From Blepharisma japonicum (lineage: Eukaryota > Ciliophora > Heterotrichea > Heterotrichida > Blepharismidae), in assembly GCA_949751835.1 (NCBI GenBank), contig CATKHK010000106.1, forward strand, positions 1 to 64,000: a stretch of 64,000 nt of DNA, written 5' to 3'. The notes below the pieces were generated by a model. It had not been told where the DNA came from and did no database searches. It was given only the letters and a program-made list of their open reading frames with translations. Within the stretch, counting starts at the first letter, position 1; each line of letters begins with the position of its first letter. The position numbers were made by a program, and so were the translations under genes. This document shows, piece by piece, positions 22,188 to 30,943 of the stretch.

Positions 22188-23912
22188 ATGAGCTTCGCAG
22201 AAACACTTGATATTTCAGACTGCAAAACTGCTTTGAATTTATTTTCCGAAGAAGAAATTTCTTTAATTAAACTGCTAGACTGCTGCAAAACTCCAAAAGG
22301 CTCCAGACTTCTCCATCAATGGGTTGAAAATCCTTTAATTGACATACCCTTAATATCTCAAAGGCTCGATAAAGTCGAGTTTTTCTATAATTCTCAAGCC
22401 CTCCTTACTGACTTACAAATAGCCTTAAAAAAGGTCCCAGATCTCGATTCCCTTATCAGCAAATTTAACAAATTCAGCCAAGGCAAAAAGGGCGCCAATC
22501 TTGAAGATTGTGTCCGATTTTACCACTTCGCCCAAGACTTCATGACAATTGCGAATCTTATCCTGCAGAATTCTTTATATTATAAAGAAAATATTGCAGC
22601 TGGAAAAGAACAATTTTCTAATCTAATAGAGCTTATAGAAAAAGGAATTGACTTAGAGCATAGCAGCATGGACCAAGATTACAGGGTAAACCCTAATTTT
22701 AGCCCAGAGCTTAAAGAAATCCATGAAGAAATTAAAGCTGTAGAAAAAGATATAGAAAATTGCAGAATTAAAGCAACAAAAGATCTTGGATTAAGTAAAG
22801 AGCTTAAGCTTGTCCCATCTCAGACATCGATGTGGCTTCTTGAAGGAAATAAAAAAGAAATTCATATATCATTAAGAGAAAATCCTGATGATAGATATAT
22901 AATTGTTTCCCATAAGCAGAATACAGTGACACTTACATGTATTGATCTGAAAAAATGCTGCCAAAGAAAAGAAAGTTTGAGTGAAGAATTTCAAATAAAA
23001 CAGGTGCAGCTGGTAGATAAAATTATTGAATTTGTTTCAAGCTATTTACCAGTTTTAATTGACATGGCTGACGTTATCAGTGAACTTGATGCAATATTAT
23101 CCTTTGCATATGTAGCTTTAAAAGCACCAGAGCAATATACAAGGCCAATTTTGAATGATTCTGGGTATTTATCATTAAAAGACTCAAGGCACCCAAGCTT
23201 AGAAAGGATGACAACTTGTATTCCTAATGACGCTGATTTCGAAATTTCTAATCAAAGTATCGCCATTATCACAGGACCAAATATGGGCGGCAAAACAACA
23301 TATCTAAAACAAGTCGGCTTATGCTGCATAATGGCTCATTGTGGCTGTTTTGTCCCATGCTCCTCAGCCCATATTCCTATTTTTGATAGAATTATAACAA
23401 GAATAGGAGCTGAAGACAACTGTCTTATGGGGATTTCTACTTTTATGGCAGAAATGAAAGATATGGCCAAGCTATTTGAGACCGTTACAAAGAAATCACT
23501 AGTTCTTATAGATGAGCTAGGAAGAGGGACATCTACTAATGAAGGGCTAGGCTTGGCTTGGGGTTTTGTACAAGAATTAGCCGAAATTGGTTGTATTACT
23601 CTATTTGCGACCCATTTTTCAGAACTTTCGAGTTTAGATCACCCTAAAATAAAAAATTTGCATACTGATATAAAGATTTCTCAAGAAAATATACTGATGC
23701 TTTATAAAATTATTCCTGCACCGATGTCGTGGTCATTTGGGCTAGAGTGCGCTAAATTAGCTGGAATGAATCAAGAAATAATCAAGCTGGCTGAGGATTA
23801 TAAAGAGTATATGGAGCCACCGACAGAAGAAGTGAGGGATCTTTTTAATAAATATGAAAGAGTTGGGTACTTGAACTTGGATTTTGTAAGAGAAGCGTAT
23901 GAGTTTGTTTAA
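22188..23912 (+). CDS. MSH2-like MutS protein lacking the N-terminal domains (574 aa)
   Basis: Homology to eukaryotic MSH2 begins at the core (lever) domain, LLDCCKTPKGSRLLHQWVENP, and continues through clamp, ATPase and C-terminal helix-turn-helix. The ATPase is complete: Walker A GPNMGGKTT, MGISTFMAEM signature, Walker B LVLIDELGRGTST, and FATHFSEL. Missing are the mismatch-recognition domain I and the connector domain II, about 300 residues. The 222 nt upstream of ATG 22188 are closed by stops and end at the start of the TBC gene, so the missing part is not simply unannotated. It may dimerise and hydrolyse ATP without reading mismatches itself, as MSH4/MSH5 do, though those keep domain II. 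Whether a full MSH2 exists elsewhere is unknown. TAA ends the frame; there are no TGA codons. Confidence 0.85.
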   Translation: MSFAETLDISDCKTALNLFSEEEISLIKLLDCCKTPKGSRLLHQWVENPLIDIPLISQRLDKVEFFYNSQALLTDLQIALKKVPDLDSLISKFNKFSQGKKGANLEDCVRFYHFAQDFMTIANLILQNSLYYKENIAAGKEQFSNLIELIEKGIDLEHSSMDQDYRVNPNFSPELKEIHEEIKAVEKDIENCRIKATKDLGLSKELKLVPSQTSMWLLEGNKKEIHISLRENPDDRYIIVSHKQNTVTLTCIDLKKCCQRKESLSEEFQIKQVQLVDKIIEFVSSYLPVLIDMADVISELDAILSFAYVALKAPEQYTRPILNDSGYLSLKDSRHPSLERMTTCIPNDADFEISNQSIAIITGPNMGGKTTYLKQVGLCCIMAHCGCFVPCSSAHIPIFDRIITRIGAEDNCLMGISTFMAEMKDMAKLFETVTKKSLVLIDELGRGTSTNEGLGLAWGFVQELAEIGCITLFATHFSELSSLDHPKIKNLHTDIKISQENILMLYKIIPAPMSWSFGLECAKLAGMNQEIIKLAEDYKEYMEPPTEEVRDLFNKYERVGYLNLDFVREAYEFV

Positions 23913-24251
23913 GCATTTTTTAATATATTTCTTCTGAAGTAATTTATAATAAAATTCAAGAAATTATTTCTAATTAATTCTTAATATCTTAAAAGGCTGA
24001 TATTATTTGAATTCGTTAAAATTTAAGCACAATCGCAGAACTTAATGCCCAATCTTTCTAACTCAATCACAAAATATCATCATATATCAATCCTCCCTAT
24101 TAATTATCAATCTGGCTTATTTCCCTCTCTCGCCTTTCTTTTTCAAACCCCATCTAAATCCTATAAATCCCCAACCCTCAACTCCCATACCTGTTCACTT
24201 TCCTCTCAAATTTCTAAATACCCATAAAATGGCTATAATTAGTGGATCAAG
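23913..24251. other. intergenic; pyrimidine-rich leader of eS17
   Basis: AT-rich at first. From about 24045 to 24227 the plus strand is unusually C/T-rich, just upstream of the eS17 start. It could be promoter or 5' leader. A 60-codon frame there is judged spurious. Confidence 0.5.
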
Positions 24252-24626
24252 ATGGGTCGAGTTAGAACAAAAACAGTGAAAAAAGCAGCAAGAGCCATCG
24301 TCGAAAAATTCTACGCCAGAATGACTGCTGATTTCCACATCAACAAGAGAATCTGTGATGAAGTCGCAGTAATCCAAACCAAACGTTTACGAAACAAAAT
24401 TGCAGGCTACGCCACACATCTCATGAAAAGAATTCAAAAAGGCCCAGTCAGAGGAATTTCATTGAAAATACAAGAAGAGGAAAGGGAAAAGAAACTTGAC
24501 TATATTCCTGAAAGATCTGTAGTTAGCACTAGAGAACTGAGGGTAGATGCTGCCACTCTGGAATTGCTGAAAGCACTCGATCTTGCAGAGCTTCCTAATA
24601 TTAAGCTGGAAGAGCCAAAGCAATAA
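24252..24626 (+). CDS. RPS17: ribosomal protein eS17 (124 aa)
   Basis: Clear eS17 of the cytosolic 40S subunit. The N-terminus [20 protein letters not shown] is almost invariant in eukaryotes, followed by the [14 protein letters not shown] and [14 protein letters not shown] stretches and the YIPERSV segment. Length is slightly under the usual ~135 because the C-terminal tail is short. The ATG at 24252 is fixed by the conserved N-terminus. Codon use is richer in C-ending codons than in the neighbours, as expected of a highly expressed gene. No intron and no TGA. It ends in TAA, with about 290 nt of AT-rich spacer before the next stop. Confidence 0.98.
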   Translation: MGRVRTKTVKKAARAIVEKFYARMTADFHINKRICDEVAVIQTKRLRNKIAGYATHLMKRIQKGPVRGISLKIQEEEREKKLDYIPERSVVSTRELRVDAATLELLKALDLAELPNIKLEEPKQ

Positions 24627-24919
24627 GTTAACCACATTTAGATAATTGTTTTTAAGAATTATAAAGGTAGATAGATTTTTGGGAAATTAAATATTTTGGG
24701 TATTAAGGATTTATATATGAGGAGAATAGAAGATTTGATTTATTGTTTGTTGTAGGATTAGTGAAATGGGATATGAGTTTCTTCAAAAAAATATTAAATA
24801 TAATGCCTTTCTAGATTCTTATATATTATAAGCACTGATATAACATTCCTGGCATTAAGAAAATAATTTATTCACAATTATTTCATAAATTAATTAAATT
24901 ATTAATTGCAAAAATTCTT

Positions 24920-27900
24920 TTAAATATCAGCTTGGATATAATTCGATAGCTCACTTGCCATTTGGCCTTCTTCGTCATTTATACAGCTCATCTTGTCTAG
25001 TGCCTCAACAAGCTGTGCCTTTTCATCAGAAGAAATGCTTTTAATATGCCCAAGCTCAATGCTTTCAAGAATCCAGTTAAGGCCAATATTTTCAATAAAA
25101 TTAGAATTTAGTATCAACCCAAGCCTGCTTAATAAAGCATTTGCAGTATTTTCTGTAAATTTTCGCAAGCATGGGCCTGTTTTATGCATAAGTCGCAATA
25201 AATAAATATCATCTCCTGTGTCTAAAATAGACTTATAAGCTGAGTTGATATTTTTGGCATCTAAATTCTTTATAGTGCTGCTTCATGTGCGGGCTAAAAT
25301 ATCTTGGGGATTTTTATTTTCTATAGAAAATTCTGTAAGCTCTACCTGGATAGATTTATTTGAATTTTGGCTACTTAAAGATATAGAATTTTTGTGGGAA
25401 GTTTTTGGCTTGTTTTCTTCTTTATAATGATTTATAAATGAAGTCTGGATTTCTTGGCTTATTAATGTTTGGGTCCACATAGGGGTTTTAGGGCTTGGTT
25501 TTTCAATAATTTCTTCCTCTTCTCTGTTAGATAATTCATTATATGCTGATAAAAGATAGAGAGCTTCTTGAGCTGAGTCTATTCTTTCTTCAATTTTACC
25601 GAGCTTATTAGTCATCAGATCGAAATTTTGCTCCATTTGGCTTTGAAGCCCATAACAGCTTTTTTTAAAAGCTTCGTTAAAATTAATTATATGTTCATTA
25701 TAGGATTGTGGAGGGTGGATAAAAGATTTTTTCAGCTCAAATTTTTCAATATTTTCAAGTGAGTCGATAAACTCTTGAGAAAATTCATCCTTTTCTTTAA
25801 TTTTTGAACATATTTCTGGACTTTCAGCATTTTGCTTGTTAACTTGTTGTTTATTTTCCTTTTTTTTAGGTATATAATTAAATATTTGGCTCTGCTGCTG
25901 TATTTCCAATTTTTTGGCCTTGGATAAAGAAGGTTTTAAATATTCAATTGATTTATTTTGCTGAATTTTCTCTAAAGAATCTTCTTTTTCAACTTGATTA
26001 TTTGAAGCTTTTCATACCAATCCTGTATTTATTTTGACTTTTTCTTTTGGTAATTGATTATCGCTAGAGTTTTGAGAGCCAATTTCTTCATTTTTTATAG
26101 GAATTCTAGTTGGATCTTCATACTTAGCAATTTGTAAGTCTTTATCAGGGTTTATTTTTTTAATAGGTTCTAGGTTTATTGATCGGGGAGAACTTAATTT
26201 GTCAAAATTAGGAATTTCTTTTTTAATTACTACAAAACTGTCCCTTAGACCTTCTTTTAAATTTATTTCATTTTTTAGTAAATTTTTTTCTGAATCTAAT
26301 TTCACTATTTGATTACTTTCTTTAGATGATCTGCTATCAATTTTTTCTTTTGCTTCGACTTGACTATATGAAATAGAGCTATCTGGAGTAATTTGGGGAT
26401 TTTTTGGCTTATTGTCAGAATCTAAGCTGCTTTTTAGCTCAATTGAATGCGATACCAACGAACTCGGAGTTGGCTTAAATTCTGAAATTGAATTTTGTGA
26501 CTTCATTTTTTGATAGCCATCAGGGCTCACAAACTGAGATTCTTGCCTTTCATGCAAAAAATAAACCTCTTGAGGCTCTTTTGGAGTTTCCTCCCCAGTT
26601 AGTGTCGCCGTTACTTTAGGTATAGTTTTTTTCCTTATAATAAATTCTCCACTATTTTTTAAATTATTTCCCGACTCTATAGGTTTTTCAAATTTATTTT
26701 CTTCTTCTTCTTTTTTCCATGGAATTAATCTTTCATCACCAACAATCTTTTCCTCTACAAATAAGCCAATGTTTTCTTCCTGAATAACTTCATGTCTTTT
26801 GTACACACTTAACTGATGGTCTTTTTTATACAAAATTTCAACACTCTCTCTAGGTGGGGCTGAATTTATCCTTTTTTGTAAATATTCTCTGACGCTTGGC
26901 CTTTTATCTAAGGCTCTATTTATATCTACCACCCCTTCAGACTCAATATAAGAGAATTGTCCTGACCCTCTTTTAAGAAACCCATGCTTTGAAATTCCCC
27001 ATTTTTGGCCTTTTTCGACTATAGGAAAATTTGCTTTTTGGGATTTTTCTTTTTGGATTTTAACCAAATTTCGGATATTTTTGAAATGATTCGGAAAAAT
27101 TGACTTTGGCTGCTGCTTTATTTGTGGCAATTCAATACTGTCTCTTAGTTCTGATTTTTTTAAAATTTTTGGCTCAGAAATTAAAAGTTCTCAGCCTTTT
27201 AATGCTTCTCTTGCAGAAGTTTGGACCAATGGTAGCTTATCAGTCCTGACATCTTTTAGTGCATTTATTACGTCAAAAATGACTTGCCCTGGCTCAAAGT
27301 CACCATTTTCCCTTAAGTATACAGAAATGAAGCACAATAGCCGGCAAGCTTCAATTTTCAATAAATGCCCATAATTGCTTGTGCATTTTAAATACTGTAT
27401 CAGCTTGTTTAGCAATAGTATTATACTTTCTGTTATAGCCTGAAAACCTATAGTTTCTATCATAAGTCCTATAGCACTAACTAAATCTGCAAAATCTGCC
27501 CTTAGTTTTAAAAATAGCCCAATAGTCCTTTGTAAAAGCTCATATAAAATTTCTATATCTTTTTCTTGGGCTAATAATTCGGCTCATTTAAAAATCACTA
27601 AAGCTGCAGCTTGTTGAGCCTGAACGTCAATTCCTGATGATAAAATATTATTTAAAGGCTCAAACATAAAGGTAAATACTATTTGTGGTGACGTTTTGGG
27701 AAGGGAAAATTTGTATATCATACACATAGAAACAGCTGCAGCTTCATGGACTTTTCTATTTAAATCTTTAAAATACATCTGAATTATCTCAGCAAGCCTA
27801 ACCAGTATCCTCAAAGGGCTGTTTTTGTCCTCTATAAGCCTATCTTCATATACCTGGCTTATGTACCCCAGCAATAGTACTTCTTGTTCTCTTGCCAAAG

Positions 27901-28237
27901 GACTTTTTGCTTTTCTGTGTTCGCTTAAACAGCCTATATAAATTCTTAAGGCTTCCATTGAGCTGTTTCTCTCAATTAAAAGTCGAACTTCTCTGGTAGC
28001 CACATCACGGGTGTCTATGCTATTCAGCTTATTCAACGAATTTTGGAACTTTTGTTTAAGTTCTTGCATAAGCTCTTGGCTTAGCACGCTTTTATATTTA
28101 AAGTTTTCTTGCTTTTTTCTAGATATTTTGAGCTTTTTCTGCATTTCTTCAATTTCTGGGTTTTCAAAAGGAGACTTGTGCTCTTCTTGAAGCTCTTTTA
28201 TCATGTCGAATGAGTTTATTTTGGGTTCTTCTTCCAT
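24920..28237 (-). CDS. TORTIFOLIA1/SPIRAL2-like TOG microtubule-associated protein (1,105 aa)
   Basis: Five long open segments lie in one phase from ATG 28237 to TAA 24920-24922, joined by four TGA Trp codons (27584, 27191, 26012, 25283). Residues about 60-340 are HEAT/TOG-like and align by eye with plant TORTIFOLIA1 (QNSLNKLNSIDTRDVA, then KSPLAREQEVLLLGYIS, VHEAAAVSMCMIY, QAQQAAALV). The middle, about 340-980, is long, polar and likely disordered, with a short coiled coil. The C-terminal ~120 residues match the second conserved domain of that family (AYKSILDTGDDIYLLRLMHK, TGPCL). Such proteins bind microtubule lattices and minus ends and shape cortical arrays. A role in the ciliate cortex or cilia is inference. 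The start follows the primase stop by 75 nt on the same strand. Confidence 0.8.
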
Positions 28238-28312
28238 TTAAATTACTTATAATTCATTATTCAGTTTCCGTGAGTTTATTATAAAAAATTTTACCATGTT
28301 AATTAATAAATA

Positions 28313-29605
28313 TTACCTTCCGGCTAAGTTGTAATATTTGATTGAGGCATCAAAGTATGAATTGGGATGTCTGCCTACGTGCTCGAGAAGGTCTGGAGGG
28401 GTATTTTCATGGGTAGCTTTGAAAAGACTGATGCAGGACCTTTCTGGCTCATTTGGGAACTTCTGCATGATTGATGTTTTTGCTTCTTCATTTATACCAT
28501 AAGAGGTTAGAATCCTCAGCAGCTCTCCTCTAGCTGCATGCCTAAAAGGACATCCATGGAACTCTCCATCACCTGGATTGGGGAAGTGGATAATCTTCCT
28601 GCAGGCCCATGGTGTGTAATCAGTCATTTTCCCAGCTTTTCCATACGAATGTTTAATGTTATATTCATACTCTTTTGAAAATTTCTCCACAGTCATTTTA
28701 TTACAAAATTCAGTTCTCCAGAATTTCAAAGCATCGTCTAAGCTTAATCCTACCCCTTTTAAGAAAAGTCCAAACTGAAGCCTTCCATAATGTTTTAAAT
28801 GATGATTTGCTTTTAAATTGTTGAAAAGTCTTTTCATGCATGGTGGGAAATGGTTATGGGACATCATATCAAGGTTTTCTAAGGTCACAAATTTTTCTTT
28901 TGGTGCTTTATTTTCATACAAATTATCAGCATCCGGGTTTGTAATTCTATCAATAATGGATTTAAGTCTTGGGTCTGTAATAATATTTTTTGAAGCTTCT
29001 TTTAAAGCTAAATCACATCCAGCTCTAAATAAATCAGCAATAACATCAATTAAATGCTCCCTGGTGACGTAGCAAAAGCCTTTTATTGGAAAATATCCAA
29101 GTTTTAATACACAAGCACTTAAACTAAGAGGAACTTTGTATCTTAAACCGCTGCTCCCTATAGCCTCTCTATCTTCTGGTAATGGAAATTCGATATCTGC
29201 AGTCTTTTTCATTTCAAAGCTGATATTTGCCTGCCTTAAAACTTCGCTTGGGTCACCCATATTATTAAGTCTCATTTTGAATAGTGCAGTCTCCATATTA
29301 ACCCACCATTTCCCTTCTTCCGCATGGCTGCAATAAGCCAATTTTAGCATAAAATGAGAAGCCTTATCCCTGAATTCTTTTTCTCTATCATTAAATTTCT
29401 CTGTGAATAGTGGGTCAATGCTAATGTATTTCAGGTTCATTTTCTCACTCAAATTTAGCTCAACTTTTTTCAATAAATCGACTCTTTTTCTTGTGATTTC
29501 TTCAAGCTCAATGATGTCGACTTCTTCGATTGGATCTTCATAGAATAAAGAAAGATGAGTGATATATCTGTGATGATCGCCTTGCGCGGGTTTGGAGCTA
29601 GCCAT
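28313..29605 (-). CDS. PRIM2: DNA primase large subunit (430 aa)
   Basis: Regulatory subunit of primase, which with the small subunit and DNA polymerase alpha makes RNA primers in the nucleus. The N-terminal helical domain begins within a dozen residues of the Met (RYITHLSLFYEDP matches the family start), fixing ATG 29605. The C-terminal iron-sulfur domain keeps all four Cys ligands: C256 (FPPCMKRL), C335 (PWACRKI), C352 (GCPFRH) and C391 (RSCISLF). At 430 residues it is shorter than the human protein (509), mostly from loops and the C-terminal tail. No TGA and no introns. The stop of the upstream same-strand gene is only 25 nt before this ATG. Confidence 0.96.
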   Translation of the reverse strand: MASSKPAQGDHHRYITHLSLFYEDPIEEVDIIELEEITRKRVDLLKKVELNLSEKMNLKYISIDPLFTEKFNDREKEFRDKASHFMLKLAYCSHAEEGKWWVNMETALFKMRLNNMGDPSEVLRQANISFEMKKTADIEFPLPEDREAIGSSGLRYKVPLSLSACVLKLGYFPIKGFCYVTREHLIDVIADLFRAGCDLALKEASKNIITDPRLKSIIDRITNPDADNLYENKAPKEKFVTLENLDMMSHNHFPPCMKRLFNNLKANHHLKHYGRLQFGLFLKGVGLSLDDALKFWRTEFCNKMTVEKFSKEYEYNIKHSYGKAGKMTDYTPWACRKIIHFPNPGDGEFHGCPFRHAARGELLRILTSYGINEEAKTSIMQKFPNEPERSCISLFKATHENTPPDLLEHVGRHPNSYFDASIKYYNLAGR

Positions 29606-29630
29606 TTTTTATTAATTTAGCGGGAATAAG

Positions 29631-30836
29631 TTATTTATGCAATCCAGCTTTCAAAAACCTTATCCTTTTTAGTGAAGCTGTTGAAATTTCTTTAAACTTC
29701 TCTTGAAACCTTGAAACTTGCCCAGTTTTTAAAAAATCAGGCCTGAACATGACCCCAAAATCTGAAGTGTCCTTCATTTTTTTACCTCTTATTGGCTGTC
29801 CAAATGGAGCAGTTAATGTTGAGGAGTACCAAAATGCAGCCCCTTGTGATGCTTTTATATTTTGTTTTGGAAGCTCTTTATTAGAATTTGACCTTTTCTT
29901 GTAAGCAGAAAAAGGCCTAATTGCAGGTTTTGGCTCATTAGTAGGAGGCTCATAAGCACATAAAAATTTATTTCCATTTTTGATACAAGTGAACCTAGTA
30001 ATGGGGGATGAGTCTTTTTTAGATGAAATTGCTGGCTGAGATGCAGTTTGGGATATTCTTCTAGGCTCATCAGGCTCAATGTGGTGATTTTCTTTAGAAA
30101 TTGACATAATAACTCTTTTCCCTCCAATTCTTGGCTCAGTTTTTTCATAAATTTGTTCCATTCTTCGAGTCGACAGCTCTGTATTGGTCGTCAAACTATC
30201 AGGCTGAGAATTTTTGCGTTTCAAAAGTTCTTCTTTTGATGCCTGGACAATGGTTTTCACAGTGTCTTCTCATGATTTTTCATGGTCATCTTCATAAAAT
30301 TCTATATATTCAGGTTGTTTAGGCACTCTACTAGCTGTTTTAGGTCTGGGTGGGATGATGATTTTTTTATCAGGATTTTGGAATTTATAGGCAAGTAATG
30401 ACTCAGTGGTTAATCTATATATAGAATCTGGGGATTTATTTTTCGTAATTAACCGCAATTCTTTTTCTGTGCTAGAATTCGTTTTTTGATGTGTCTTATT
30501 ATCTGAAATATCAGATTGGGCGATTGCATTAAATAACGAATAAGCGTTTATTGTGATTTGAGGGCGAAGATCTTTTATCGTCGCGTTTATTATTGGGTAG
30601 GTATTTAGGCTACCGAGGGTACTGCTTTTAAAGCTGCCTTTATTGTCTTTGGAATCAAGACCGTAATCTTGACTCCATTTTTTGAATCCGATGAGTTCTT
30701 CTTCATCTTTTGATAAGTTAAAGACAGAGTTGTAGTCTGGGGAGGCTTCGCCAAGAGAGTTCTTTTTGGGGAGGGCAGTTTTGGGGCGGACGAGAACTGT
30801 TTTTCGTTGGATTGGATTAGGCTGAGTTGAATTCAT
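29631..30836 (-). CDS. hypothetical protein (401 aa), Ser/Lys-rich
   Basis: ATG 30836 to TAA 29631-29633, one TGA-encoded Trp at residue 189 joining two in-phase open segments. The chain is polar throughout, rich in Ser, Lys, Pro and Asn, with no membrane span and no coiled coil of note. Short phrases such as IIPPRPKTASR, KPAIRPFSAYKKR and GAAFWYSSTLTAPFGQP look like the short linear motifs of cytoskeletal or ciliary microtubule-binding proteins, but this is impression only. It sits between CFAP58 and PRIM2 on the same strand, with 107 nt upstream and only 25 nt downstream. I do not recognise a family. Confidence 0.75.
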
Positions 30837-30943
30837 TATAAATAATATGAATTTTTTAAGGTATGGAAGCCAGTAACCTACTAAAATTCCTATTTAATTA
30901 AATTAATAAAAATAAACAGCTACCCTTATATTAAAACTGTTAT

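Noticed and set aside
24045-24227. 60-codon ATG frame just upstream of eS17, in the same phase
   Set aside because: It ends in TAA and a second TAG follows before the eS17 start; composition reflects a C/T-rich leader, not a protein. No intron joins it to eS17.
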